From Treponemataceae bacterium (GTDB taxonomy: Bacteria > Spirochaetota > Spirochaetia > Treponematales > Treponemataceae), in the NCBI GenBank assembly GCA_024402495.1, contig JAKSTR010000015.1, forward strand, positions 1 to 44,947: a DNA stretch of 44,947 bases, read 5' to 3'. Position numbers and translations under genes: made by a program. The first letter of the stretch is position 1. The number at the start of each line of letters is the position of its first letter. Shown here piece after piece: positions 25,330-34,510 of this stretch. The notes beneath the pieces were generated by a model. The model did not search any database. It was given only the letters and a program-made list of their open reading frames with translations, and had not been told where the DNA came from.

Positions 25330-26154
25330 ATGAAGAAGATTTTAGTATTCTGCATTCTTTTTGTATGCTGCGCCGCCGTTTTTGCAATTGACGGTACGGT
25401 AATTGCTGTTTCTGGAAAGGTTGAGATTCAGCGCCCAAACGGCGACTGGGCGGAACTGAAAGAAGGCGATACGATACCGGAAGGTTCAATAATTTCTACC
25501 GGATTTAAGTCGCAGGCAGACGTAAAACTTGGCGGCTCTAAATTAACCGTTCACCAGCTTACACGCGTAACCCTGCGCGAACTTACTGAAGGCGAAAATA
25601 AAGTTACCACCGATTTGTTTTTGGACGCTGGTGCGCTTGATGCCAACGTCAAGCCGCTGAACAATAAGGCAAATGGTTTTCAGATTCAGACGCCGGTTGT
25701 TACTTCTTCTGTTCGCGGTACGGTTTTTTCCGTAGACGGCTTGGGCAACGAAACCACAGCCGAAGGTTCGGTTTACAACGTGAACGCAATGGGCGGTTCT
25801 TTTACTGTAAATGCCGGAGAATCTGTTTTTGTGGAAGACGGCGTAATTGTCAGCCCGTTTGCAAAAACCAGCCAGAATGCAAGCGTAAATTCTTTAATTG
25901 CAGACCCGGCTTCAAAATCCAGTTCGCCTTTGGTACTTAGCAGCGGTTTTTGGGGTAAAAATTATGCCGCAAGCCCTGCCGTTGGTTTTGTTGATGTAAG
26001 CCATCAGGCAATTATTGAAACTACGGAGATTAACCCGGTAATTGAACCTGCGGCAAGTGCACCGGTTGTAAACACGGTTACAAACGTAAACCAGAATACT
26101 GGTATAAATACTGGTGGCGGTAACCAGACTATTATTCCGGGTAATGATCCCTGA
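25330..26154 (+). CDS. Exported FecR-domain protein, paralogue 2
   Basis: 274 residues, closely related to the gene at 24331 over the signal peptide and FecR domain. The stretch from LFLDAGALDANVKPL through SVDGLGNE is almost identical. The C-terminus differs: it ends in a Pro/Ala- then Asn/Gly-rich tail (NTGINTGGGNQ). AAGGAG supports the ATG at 25330. Its own promoter and terminator make it a separate unit. The pair arose by tandem duplication, and a 50-bp identical block suggests later gene conversion. Role unknown; an envelope-surface function is inferred from the signal peptide. Confidence 0.85.
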   Translation: MKKILVFCILFVCCAAVFAIDGTVIAVSGKVEIQRPNGDWAELKEGDTIPEGSIISTGFKSQADVKLGGSKLTVHQLTRVTLRELTEGENKVTTDLFLDAGALDANVKPLNNKANGFQIQTPVVTSSVRGTVFSVDGLGNETTAEGSVYNVNAMGGSFTVNAGESVFVEDGVIVSPFAKTSQNASVNSLIADPASKSSSPLVLSSGFWGKNYAASPAVGFVDVSHQAIIETTEINPVIEPAASAPVVNTVTNVNQNTGINTGGGNQTIIPGNDP

Positions 26155-26180
26155 ATTTTTTTATATTTTCTTGGTTCGCA

Positions 26181-26203
26181 AAAGGTCGCAGATTGCGGCC
26201 TTT
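26181..26203 (+). terminator. Intrinsic terminator after FecR paralogue 2
   Basis: 9-bp stem AAAGGTCGC/GCGGCCTTT with one G-U pair, 5-nt loop and T-run, 26 nt after the stop codon. Confidence 0.8.
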
Positions 26204-26273
26204 TTCTTCTTTAAATTACGTGTAAAAAAGCCTATTGCTTGCCTATTCTTTAAGCTGTTGGTATCATAAAAGA

Positions 26274-29200
26274 ATGAGTGAATTTGACAAACGGATGAGT
26301 ACATATAAAAAAATTGCAGGTTTTATGCCTGAAAAAATCTCGTCAGATGAAGTTGCCAAAAATAATGCGGCGGTAGAAGCCATTACCAAAGACCAGACCG
26401 ATGCGGCGATTGCTGTTTTAAGCGGAAAAAATGCGCCGCAGGAAGAAAAGCCCCAGAATCAGGATTTTAAGCCGTTTTCTTTTGAAAACGCACCCGTATA
26501 TAAATCGTTAAATCAAGAAGAAAATTCAGAAGAAGATAATAGAAGAGAACAAAACCGGCAGCCGGAAAATTTTGCCCAAAATAACCAGAACCGGCAAGGC
26601 GAACAGACACAGCCCAAAAATGCTTCGCCGCTGATTCCTTCAATACCGAAGCCGCCGGTAAACAGTTTGGGCGGCACAGCAGAACCAAATGGTACAGGCG
26701 GCGCAAATAATTTTGCAGAAAATTTTAACAGAAACAATATTCCGGGCGCGCAAAATTTTCAGCCAGCCCAAAATGAAAGACCAGCGCAAGCCGAAAGCTA
26801 TGAAGCCGGACGCGAAGCTGGCAATTTTGGCAGTTTTGGTAACGGCGGCAATTCTGCTGAACCGAATAATTTTTCAAATTACCAGAATTACCAGAATATG
26901 CCGGGAGCAGTGCCGCCAAACGGTGCAAACAGCGCCCAGCCAGCGCCCGTACCGTATCAGCCGGTGCCTTACCAGCCGGAAAACGGCGCGCAAAACAACC
27001 AGAATTACAGCCCTGTGCCTTATGTAGACCCGAATGCAGAAAACAGCCGGTTTGAATCGCCCCGGCAGAATGTTTCAGATTTTTCAAATATTTCTAACAG
27101 CCGCAATTTGCAGCCGGAACGGAACAGCCAGCCTGCCGCCGCGCCTTTTATGCCTTCAATACCGAAGCCGCCGGTAAACAGTTTTGGCGGTACAGCAGAA
27201 CCAAACGGTACAGGCGGCGCAAATAATTTTGCAGAAAATTTTAACAGAAACAATATTCCGGGCGCGCAAAATTTTCAGCCAGCCCAAAATGAAAGACCAG
27301 CGCAAGCCGAAAGCTATGAAGCCGGACGCGAAGCTGGCAATTTTGGCAGTTTTGGTAACGGCGGCAATTCTGCTGAACCGAATAATTTTTCAAATTACCA
27401 GAATTACCAGAATATGCCGGGAGCAGTGCCGCCAAACGGTGCAAACAGCGCCCAGCCAGCGCCCGTACCGTATCAGCCGGTGCCTTACCAGCCGGAAAAC
27501 GGCGCGCAAAACAACCAGAATTACAGCCCGGTGCCATATTCTGCCCAAAATACAGAAAACGGCGCCAGCGCGCAAAGTTTTTCAAATTATCAAGAGCAGG
27601 CACAGGCTTTGCAAAATCAGGGCGCGCAGGCTTTTGCCAATTTGCGTTCGGCAGTAGACGAAAATTACAAAATTACGCTGCAAAATGTTGTACAAAACCA
27701 GCAGCCGCCAAAGCCGGAGCCGCAAGCCCAGCCGGAGATTAAGCCCGGTGCAAATCCTGTACCGTACAAAGCTGTTCCTTATATGGCAAGCAGCCCAAAC
27801 GGCGAATTGCCGCGCTATCAGGCGGACGTCGATGAACCGGCGCAAAAACCAGACCGCCAGCCGGAACAGCGGCAAAATTATTCAGGCAGCCAGAATGTGC
27901 GGAATAATGTTCAGCAGGCGCAAAATGCCGCGCCAAAAAAAGGTTTCTGGCAGAAACTGCAGGATGCTTTTTCTGCGCCGGATACAGAACCCCGCGCGCC
28001 TAATTTGAACGAGCCGGTTAATTTGCGCGCGCCGGAGAACGCCAGCAAATTTAATCAGAATTATGCAGCCCAGACTTTGCGCAATATGCAAAATCCGGCG
28101 CAAAAAGAACAGACTGCGGCGCAGAACCAGAAGGAATGGGCAGATTTAAGCCGTCAGTTTGCGCAAAATCAGCAGAATCAGCAGAATTATTCTCAAATAA
28201 AGAACGCGCGTTCTTCAGTTGGTGAATCTGCGCGGGAAATTATACCGCCGAAAGATTTGGAAGGCACTCAGTTTGACTTTTCCGCCTTTGCTGCAAAGCA
28301 AAGCGGCTCTGCATTTGAAGCCAAAAAGTTTTCGGCACAGCCTTTAGAGGCTTTTTATTTGAAAAAACAGGTTCAGGATAACGCGGAAAAAGCCAGAAAT
28401 ACCGTAAACATTCCCGGCATAAAAACACCCGACGGCGGTTTTGCAAAAAGCGACAATATTTTTTATAAAATTCCAGCCGGAGCAAAAGACAGCAACGCCC
28501 GGCGTGTTGCAAAATTCCTTCTGCTGATTGGAACGGACGAAGCGGCAAAAATTATTGCCCAGCTGCCCCAGGATCAGGTTGAAAAAATCGTTCCCGAAAT
28601 CGCTTCCATCCGCCGGGTTGATCCGGAAGAAAAAGCCCAGATTCTTGCCGAATTTCAGGGGCTGATGGCGAAAGCCAGAGAAAGCGGCGGCGTAACCACA
28701 GCCCGGACGATTCTGGAAAAAGCTTTTGGCGACCAGCAGGCGCAGGATATTATGCAGCGCGCCGTGCCTTACGACGGCGGAAAACCTTTCGATTATCTGC
28801 AAAAGTTTGACGGCGAACAGCTTACGCTTATTTTAAAAGACGAATCCGTGCCGGTAAAGGCGCTGGTTTTAAGTCAGGTAAAACCGGCTGTAGCGGCGGC
28901 GGTAATAAACCAGATGAACGAAAAGGAACGTAAGGAAACTGTTCTGCGCCTTTCGCGCCTGACAAAATTTTCGCCGGATATTTTAAGCCGCATAGACCGC
29001 ACTTTGCGCGAAAAAGCTGAAAATGTAAAAACTCCGGCTTCAAATTCAATTGACGGCCGCGGTGCGCTAGCTTCAATTTTGCGCAAAATGGACGCAAATT
29101 CTGAAAAGAACATTCTTTCCAATCTCAGTCTGGTTGACGGCGAGCTTGAAAGCGATTTGCGCAAGCGCCTGTTTACGATTGATGACGTTATTGCCGCCGA

Positions 29201-29468
29201 TGACAAATTCCTTCAGAAAAAGCTGCATGCCATGACCGATGACACGATTGCGATGATAATTCACGGCAAGCAGCCCGAATTCCGCAAGAAAATCCTCAAT
29301 AATATTTCAAAAACCCGCGGAATCAGCGTTTTGGAAGAAGAGGACGCACGCGCGCCGTATTCCAAAAAAGAGCTTGACCGCCTGACCAACGAATTTATGA
29401 CTATGCTGCGTGCCGCCTGGGAAAAAGGTGAGCTGATGATTAACAACGGCGACGAGGAATGGGTTTAA
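26274..29468 (+). CDS. FliG-like flagellar motor switch protein with long low-complexity N-terminus
   Basis: 1064 residues from the ATG at 26274; ATG 26295 is an alternative and neither has a strong Shine-Dalgarno sequence. Residues about 1-600 are rich in Asn, Gln, Pro and Ala and contain a 129-residue duplicated block. From about 740 a complete FliG core is seen. FliG-N begins RRVAKFLLLIGTDEAAKIIAQL; FliG-M includes ARTILEKAFG and ILKDESVPVKALVLSQV, without the usual EHPQ. FliG-C includes LFTIDDVIAADDKFLQKKL and FRKKILNNISKTRG. FliG normally sits on the cytoplasmic face of the MS ring and couples stator torque to rotation. Spirochaetes often have two FliG copies; this is likely the divergent one. 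Its stop overlaps the protease start (TAATG). Confidence 0.85.
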   Translation: MSEFDKRMSTYKKIAGFMPEKISSDEVAKNNAAVEAITKDQTDAAIAVLSGKNAPQEEKPQNQDFKPFSFENAPVYKSLNQEENSEEDNRREQNRQPENFAQNNQNRQGEQTQPKNASPLIPSIPKPPVNSLGGTAEPNGTGGANNFAENFNRNNIPGAQNFQPAQNERPAQAESYEAGREAGNFGSFGNGGNSAEPNNFSNYQNYQNMPGAVPPNGANSAQPAPVPYQPVPYQPENGAQNNQNYSPVPYVDPNAENSRFESPRQNVSDFSNISNSRNLQPERNSQPAAAPFMPSIPKPPVNSFGGTAEPNGTGGANNFAENFNRNNIPGAQNFQPAQNERPAQAESYEAGREAGNFGSFGNGGNSAEPNNFSNYQNYQNMPGAVPPNGANSAQPAPVPYQPVPYQPENGAQNNQNYSPVPYSAQNTENGASAQSFSNYQEQAQALQNQGAQAFANLRSAVDENYKITLQNVVQNQQPPKPEPQAQPEIKPGANPVPYKAVPYMASSPNGELPRYQADVDEPAQKPDRQPEQRQNYSGSQNVRNNVQQAQNAAPKKGFWQKLQDAFSAPDTEPRAPNLNEPVNLRAPENASKFNQNYAAQTLRNMQNPAQKEQTAAQNQKEWADLSRQFAQNQQNQQNYSQIKNARSSVGESAREIIPPKDLEGTQFDFSAFAAKQSGSAFEAKKFSAQPLEAFYLKKQVQDNAEKARNTVNIPGIKTPDGGFAKSDNIFYKIPAGAKDSNARRVAKFLLLIGTDEAAKIIAQLPQDQVEKIVPEIASIRRVDPEEKAQILAEFQGLMAKARESGGVTTARTILEKAFGDQQAQDIMQRAVPYDGGKPFDYLQKFDGEQLTLILKDESVPVKALVLSQVKPAVAAAVINQMNEKERKETVLRLSRLTKFSPDILSRIDRTLREKAENVKTPASNSIDGRGALASILRKMDANSEKNILSNLSLVDGELESDLRKRLFTIDDVIAADDKFLQKKLHAMTDDTIAMIIHGKQPEFRKKILNNISKTRGISVLEEEDARAPYSKKELDRLTNEFMTMLRAAWEKGELMINNGDEEWV
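26637..27022 (+). repeat. Duplicated block, copy 1, inside the FliG-like gene
   Basis: About 386 bp nearly identical to 27153-27538 at an offset of exactly 516 bp (172 codons, in frame). Differences are few, for example GGGCGGC versus TTGGCGGT near the start and a few bases at the end. Encodes a segment starting PSIPKPPVNS and ending NYSPVPY. Confidence 0.92.
27153..27538 (+). repeat. Duplicated block, copy 2, inside the FliG-like gene
   Basis: Second copy of 26637-27022. The protein sequence is identical over about 129 residues apart from Leu/Phe near the start. The high nucleotide identity shows a recent tandem duplication or gene conversion, and copy number could vary by recombination. 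Confidence 0.92.
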
Positions 29469-32400
29469 TGAGTTTAAAAATCAACGACGAACTTTATGGT
29501 TTTAAGGTTCTGGATATTTCGCCGGTAGAAGATTTGAACGGTACGGGTTTCTGGCTTGTTCATTTGCAGACCGGCATGCAGGTTTTTTATATTAACTGTG
29601 ACGACAGCGAAAACCTGTTCAATTTTGCTTTTTCTACGCCGTCGGCAGATTCTACGGGCGTTGCCCACGCAATTGAACATTCAGTTTTGTGCGGTTCTAA
29701 AAATTTTCCGCTTAAATCGCCTTTTTTGTGCCTTACCAAGCAAAGCATTACCACATTTTTAAATGCGCTTACTTCTTCTGATACAACCATGTACCCGGCA
29801 AGCAGCAGCGTTGAAGCCGATTATTTTAACGTAATGAAAGTTTACGGCGACGCTGTATTTTTTCCGCGGCTGGAAAAATGGACTTTTGAGCAGGAAGTGC
29901 GCCGTCTGGAAGTTGACGAAAACGGCGAAATTTCGGTGCAGGGCGTTGTTTATAACGAAATGAAGGGCGCTTACAACGATTTTAACCGCATTTATGTTAA
30001 GCAGCTTTCCAAAGCCTTTTTGTCGCCCACTTTTTATGCCGGCGATTCCGGCGGCGACCCGAAATCAATTCTTAAATTAACTTACGAAGATTATTTGAAG
30101 TTTTACAAAACTTACTACAAGCCTTCAAACTGCAAGATTGTGCTTTACGGAAATATTCCGCTGGAAAAACAGCTGGCGTTTATTGATGAAAATTTTGTAA
30201 GGCAGTTCGATTCTTCCCAGCTTGAACCTGCAAAAAACGCCGCCGGTTTTGCAGACGGCGCAAATAATGCGGTTGTCTGGGATTACTTGAGCGAGCTGAA
30301 AAAGTCTTCGCTTTTGGGCGGCGACAACCGGCCGTATAAAAATGCCCCAAAAGTGACCGACGGTAAAATTTTGCCAGCCGAACAGAACAGAGTGCGCAAT
30401 ATCGGTCAGTTTTTAACGCCGGCAGCCTGCGATATTGAAAAATTACACAAGCCCGAAAAATATGTTACGTTTATCGGCCCGGACACAAGCTGCACCAAGC
30501 CTTCCGTTGTCTGCAACTGGCTTATAGGCACACGCAGTCAGGGCCTGACGGCGTATTTTGAATCTTCAATTTTAAGCGAACTGCTGCTTGGTTTTGACGC
30601 TTCGCCCCTGCAAAAGGTTTTAACCCACTGCAAGCTTGGCAGCGGCATGGATATCGATAAAAGTTCCCTTATAAATTACCTGCCGTATACGCTTTTTTGC
30701 GTTGGTGTTGGCGAAGTTGACGAAAATGACCGCGATAAAGTTGAAAAACTGATTTGGGACACTTTGTATAAGGTTGCCGAAGAAGGTTTTGACGACGATC
30801 TGGTTGAAATGTGCCTTTTGGACAGCGATTTTGCAGCGCGTGAAGTAAGCGTTGGCGGTTCCAGTGCCCTTGGAATATCGAAAAGCCTTTTGTGGGGCTG
30901 GAACAATGGTTTTACGCCTTTCGATTTTTTGAACAGCGTTTCTGCCCTGGAAGAACTTAAAAACCGCATCCGCAGCGACAGAAATTATTTGAAAAATCTG
31001 GTGCGGAAGTGCCTTATAGAAAATCCTTATTATTCCTGCGTAACTTACGTACCCAGCCCCGATTTTAAGGCGCAGATTGAAGACGCTGAAAAAGCCTATA
31101 TCAATTCGTTTTTGCAGGGCAAAGACAAGAAGCAGAAAGAAGAGTTTCTGGCGCAGGTTAGGGCAGACCAGAAAAAACTGCACGATTTTCAGCAGCAGAA
31201 GGAAAGTGACGAACTTCTGGCGCTTATTCCGCATGTTAAGCCCGGCGATTTAAGCGCGGAAGAAGAAGATTTTGACGCAGACCACAAAAAGATTGGTAAT
31301 ATCGACGTTTTCAATTATAAAAGTTTTACCAACGGTTTGGTTTATTTTGATTTGCTTTTGCCATTTGACGTTCTGAATCTGGAAGAGTTGCAGTATGTGA
31401 TGGCACTGAGAAATGCCCTGGAATCTGCCGGTTACGGCGGCATTGACTGGGAATTTTCGTGCAAAAAGCGCTTTTTGTCCTGCGCCGATTTTTCCGTTTC
31501 TGTAAGGCGCGCCGAACAAAGCGATTTTTTAAGTGCCGAAGATATTGAAAGCAGGCGGAAAAAAGAACCGTGGTTTTGCCGCGATACGATTGGCTGGCAT
31601 ATTGAAACCACAAACGAAAAAATTGCCGAAGCTTTGGACTGTCTGTTTTTGAATGCGCTGCACCCGAATTATGGCGAGTTTAACCGCATTGAAGACACAT
31701 TTTTTACGAAAAAAAATCAGAAACTTGATAGTTTTGTTACTTCCGGACACAAACACGCGCTTGCAAGGTCTGAATCGTGTTTGAACAAACGCGCAGCCCG
31801 GCGCGAACTGCTTGCCGGCATAAGCCAGTATTTTAATATTTATGCCGAAGAAAAGGAACTTGATGTTTTTTGCCGCAGGCTGGAAGAAATTTACAAAAAA
31901 ATATTGAATGCCGGGGCTTCGGTATTTTTTGTAAGCGACGAAGCTGTAACTGATATAATTTACGACAAGATAAGCAAATATGCCGCTGATTTTAGCCAGA
32001 TGGCGATGCCTGAAGAAATAGCAGACGAATGCTGCTACGAATTCGTTAAAAAATCTTTGCCGCAGAAAAACATTACGGACGGCACGGAAGAATGCAGAAA
32101 TCTGGAATATTTTACGGCAAATATGCAGGTCGGTTTTTCTGCAAGTTCGCTTAACCTGAATTTTCTTACAAAAGAAAAAAACGTGGCGCTGGTTTGCCTT
32201 TTGCAGTGGTTTTCCGGCGGTTTTTTGTGGGAACGGATAAGAACCGTGGGCGGCGCTTATGGCTGCGGCTGCTATGGTCTTTTAAAATCCAGGTTTTTGT
32301 ATTTTTATACTTACCGCGACCCTACGCCGTTGCAGTCGCTGCAAGTGTACAAAAGCGCGTTAAAGGAACTTGCCGGCGTTAAGTTTGACGTTGATACGGT

Positions 32401-32677
32401 TCACCGCTGCATTGCGTCGTTTTATTCCAATTTTACCGGCACGCTTTCCGTCAGCAATAAGGGCGGGCGGGCAGCGCGCAAGGTATTTTACGGCAGCGAC
32501 CCGAAGGAATATGAAGCTTCAAAACGCATTCTGCTTGGTTTAACGCCGGCAGATTTTGAAGAAATGGCTGTAAAGCTGGCAGATTATGTTGAAAAACACC
32601 TTGAAGATTTTTCTGATGTAATTATTTCTGCAAAAAATGATAATTTTAGTGGAAAAACTGTGCAGTTGGCATTATAA
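29468..32677 (+). CDS. M16C zinc metallopeptidase (presequence-protease/insulinase family)
   Basis: 1069 residues from the ATG at 29468, which overlaps the preceding stop in TAATG and has GAGGA upstream. It hydrolyses peptides inside a closed chamber made by two homologous halves. The inverted zinc motif is H67-A-I-E-H71, and the third ligand is probably the Glu in GVVYNEMKGAY near residue 160. The flanking VAHAIEHSVLCGS, FPLKSPF and TMYPASS are typical of the M16C group that includes mitochondrial PreP. Length near 1000 also fits M16C. There is no signal peptide, so it is probably cytoplasmic and degrades free peptides. The coupling to a FliG-like gene is unusual and may be chance. Confidence 0.93.
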   Translation: MSLKINDELYGFKVLDISPVEDLNGTGFWLVHLQTGMQVFYINCDDSENLFNFAFSTPSADSTGVAHAIEHSVLCGSKNFPLKSPFLCLTKQSITTFLNALTSSDTTMYPASSSVEADYFNVMKVYGDAVFFPRLEKWTFEQEVRRLEVDENGEISVQGVVYNEMKGAYNDFNRIYVKQLSKAFLSPTFYAGDSGGDPKSILKLTYEDYLKFYKTYYKPSNCKIVLYGNIPLEKQLAFIDENFVRQFDSSQLEPAKNAAGFADGANNAVVWDYLSELKKSSLLGGDNRPYKNAPKVTDGKILPAEQNRVRNIGQFLTPAACDIEKLHKPEKYVTFIGPDTSCTKPSVVCNWLIGTRSQGLTAYFESSILSELLLGFDASPLQKVLTHCKLGSGMDIDKSSLINYLPYTLFCVGVGEVDENDRDKVEKLIWDTLYKVAEEGFDDDLVEMCLLDSDFAAREVSVGGSSALGISKSLLWGWNNGFTPFDFLNSVSALEELKNRIRSDRNYLKNLVRKCLIENPYYSCVTYVPSPDFKAQIEDAEKAYINSFLQGKDKKQKEEFLAQVRADQKKLHDFQQQKESDELLALIPHVKPGDLSAEEEDFDADHKKIGNIDVFNYKSFTNGLVYFDLLLPFDVLNLEELQYVMALRNALESAGYGGIDWEFSCKKRFLSCADFSVSVRRAEQSDFLSAEDIESRRKKEPWFCRDTIGWHIETTNEKIAEALDCLFLNALHPNYGEFNRIEDTFFTKKNQKLDSFVTSGHKHALARSESCLNKRAARRELLAGISQYFNIYAEEKELDVFCRRLEEIYKKILNAGASVFFVSDEAVTDIIYDKISKYAADFSQMAMPEEIADECCYEFVKKSLPQKNITDGTEECRNLEYFTANMQVGFSASSLNLNFLTKEKNVALVCLLQWFSGGFLWERIRTVGGAYGCGCYGLLKSRFLYFYTYRDPTPLQSLQVYKSALKELAGVKFDVDTVHRCIASFYSNFTGTLSVSNKGGRAARKVFYGSDPKEYEASKRILLGLTPADFEEMAVKLADYVEKHLEDFSDVIISAKNDNFSGKTVQLAL

Positions 32678-32726
32678 TGGCGGTGCAAGAATTAGAAATT
32701 TATTTGTAAAGGAAATATAGAGTAAA

Positions 32727-32930
32727 ATGGACAAACAATTTTGCGAAAAATTAAGACAGTTGCTTTCTGAAGTTCAGGGCGCTCCGTATCCTGCTGCCGT
32801 AAACAGCGAATTATACAATATCTGGTATGAACATATTCAGCGCACCGCAATTGACTGTTTTGAATATCTTAATGAAAAATTTCCACAGGAACCTGAAGAT
32901 ATTTCGCGCACACTTGAACGGTCTTTGTAA
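32727..32930 (+). CDS. Small acidic protein of unknown function
   Basis: 67 residues, soluble and mostly helical by appearance (KLRQLLSEVQ, TAIDCFEYLNEKFP). It has no membrane segment and no motif I recognise. An AAAGGAA Shine-Dalgarno-like sequence lies upstream, at long spacing, with GAG nearer the ATG. It sits between the protease and the tocopherol-cyclase-family gene on the same strand with short gaps, which favours a real gene in that operon. Confidence 0.65.
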   Translation: MDKQFCEKLRQLLSEVQGAPYPAAVNSELYNIWYEHIQRTAIDCFEYLNEKFPQEPEDISRTLERSL

Positions 32931-32972
32931 TTTTTATCTTTTTATTCTTTTGTTGATTTTTGGAGTTTTTTA

Positions 32973-34112
32973 ATGACCAATCCTAAGCGCTTTTTACGCC
33001 GCAACCTTTTCATGCTGAAAGGCCGTTACGCCCGGCGGGGTTACGACTGGTGGTGGCATAGTTTTACAGGTGTAAATGCTATTACCGGCGAAGAAAAAGC
33101 TTTTTTTATTGAATATTTTGCCATAAACCCGGGATTGTACCCTACGAAAGTTGTTTTAGGTCAGCGGTCTGATAACCAAACTTACGGTATCCGGCCTTCT
33201 TACGTAATGATTAAAGCCGGTGCCTGGGGCGAAGATGCTGTTCAGATTAACAATTTTTATCCTGCAAAAGAACTGGTTAACAAACGCAATAAACTGGATT
33301 TTCAAATCGGATCCTGCATTTTAAGCGAACACACAATTTCCGGGGCTGTAAGCGTTGATAAAGAAGAAGCATTGCGTTACCCCGAATGCATGACCGATGC
33401 CGGTTCAATGTCGTGGAACTTGCAGGTAAATAAAAAAATTCCTTATTGCGTCGGCTACGGTACAAGCTGGTTTTTCAGATTTTTCCACTTTTTCCAGATG
33501 TACTGGCATGCACAGGGCGTAAAAACTGAATATTCCGGCAAAGTAACCTTGAACGGCAGCGTTTATAACGTATTGCCGGAAAGCTGTTACGGTTATGCAG
33601 ACAAAAACTGGGGCGTCGACTTTACGAATCCATGGGTCTGGCTTTCCAGCTGCGATGTAACAAGCCTTATTACCGGCAAAAAATTAGAAAATTCTTGCTT
33701 TGAACTTGGTGGCGGTACGCCGCGTGTTCTGGGCATTCCTGTAAAAGGCAAGGTTTTAACCTATTTAAAGCTTGAAGACGAAGAATTTGAATTCAATTTT
33801 TCTAAGTTCTGGAAAAAATCTTCTACGCGCTATACCTTTTTTGACGAAGGCGACGAAGTACACTGGACGATTAGCACCCAGAACCGCAATTATCTGATTG
33901 ATATAAATGTTTTCTGCCATAAAAAAGACATGATTAAGGTAAAATACGAAAACCCTAACGGGCAGAAACTGCACGAAAATTTGTGGAACGGCGGAAACGG
34001 CCGCGGCGATATTAAGATTTTCAAGAAAATCGGTTCTAAAAACCTTGAAGTTTACGAACATCTTTCTATTGGGCACGTTGGCTGCGAATACGGCGAATAC
34101 GAAGAAAAATAG
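32973..34112 (+). CDS. Tocopherol-cyclase-family protein (lipocalin-like barrel)
   Basis: 379 residues. The pattern resembles the tocopherol cyclase family (Pfam Tocopherol_cycl): an N-terminal GYDWWWHSFTG, MSWNLQVNK in the middle, and the hallmark-like GYADKNWGVDFTNPWVWLSS near residues 208-227. In plants and cyanobacteria the family forms the chromanol ring of vitamin E. Bacterial relatives are widespread and mostly uncharacterised, and an anaerobic spirochaete would not be expected to make tocopherol. A role in binding or modifying a lipid is a guess. There is no signal peptide. GGAG lies 8 nt before the ATG. A strong terminator follows at 34132. Confidence 0.75.
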   Translation: MTNPKRFLRRNLFMLKGRYARRGYDWWWHSFTGVNAITGEEKAFFIEYFAINPGLYPTKVVLGQRSDNQTYGIRPSYVMIKAGAWGEDAVQINNFYPAKELVNKRNKLDFQIGSCILSEHTISGAVSVDKEEALRYPECMTDAGSMSWNLQVNKKIPYCVGYGTSWFFRFFHFFQMYWHAQGVKTEYSGKVTLNGSVYNVLPESCYGYADKNWGVDFTNPWVWLSSCDVTSLITGKKLENSCFELGGGTPRVLGIPVKGKVLTYLKLEDEEFEFNFSKFWKKSSTRYTFFDEGDEVHWTISTQNRNYLIDINVFCHKKDMIKVKYENPNGQKLHENLWNGGNGRGDIKIFKKIGSKNLEVYEHLSIGHVGCEYGEYEEK

Positions 34113-34131
34113 AAAATAATTGAAAAAGCAG

Positions 34132-34156
34132 AAACCCGGTACCCAACGCCGGGTTT
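34132..34156 (+). terminator. Intrinsic terminator after the tocopherol-cyclase-family gene
   Basis: 8-bp perfect stem AAACCCGG/CCGGGTTT, 9-nt loop, T-run. Confidence 0.9.
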
Positions 34157-34314
34157 TTTGTTTTTTCCGCCGTTTTTCAATCATTCGCAAGTGTACCATT
34201 TCCCGCATCCCACCATTTTTTCAAGCCGCTAAACCACCACACCTTTTCAATCATAAAAACTTCTTTACCCCTTCAACGTAAAACAGTTGAAAGCCAATTT
34301 TATAAACATTAGCA

Positions 34315-34406
34315 AGCCCAGCCATTCGACAGGCGCAAACATGAAAAAAAATCGTCACGCACGAAGGGCGAACGCTTTTTTTCATGTTTGTGATTGGCGA
34401 AGGGCT
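34315..34406 (-). repeat. Long palindromic element A, upstream of clpB
   Basis: Nested inverted repeat: outer AGCCC/GGGCT, then GCCA/TGGC, then a 15-bp arm of CAAACATG plus seven A paired with its complement (34336-34350 with 34376-34390). Read on the minus strand its core aligns with element B at 37504-37555: an A7 run, a CTTCG-containing loop, a T8 run, then CATG, TTG and GCCTG. The rest of the 34157-34510 gap holds a TTCAAC/GTTGAA hairpin near 34271-34292 and no gene. Confidence 0.7.
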
Positions 34407-34510
34407 GATTTTACAATTATTTACATATTTACTTTCAACTTCTAAAACATTCTCAATATTTTCCAATTGAAAAACTTGCCGCACCAGAAAAACGAAAGTA
34501 ATTTAATTAT

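Noticed and set aside
34251-34484. 77-codon ORF on the minus strand upstream of clpB
   Set aside because: It crosses palindromic element A, whose A- and T-runs create the frame; no ribosome-binding site or domain.
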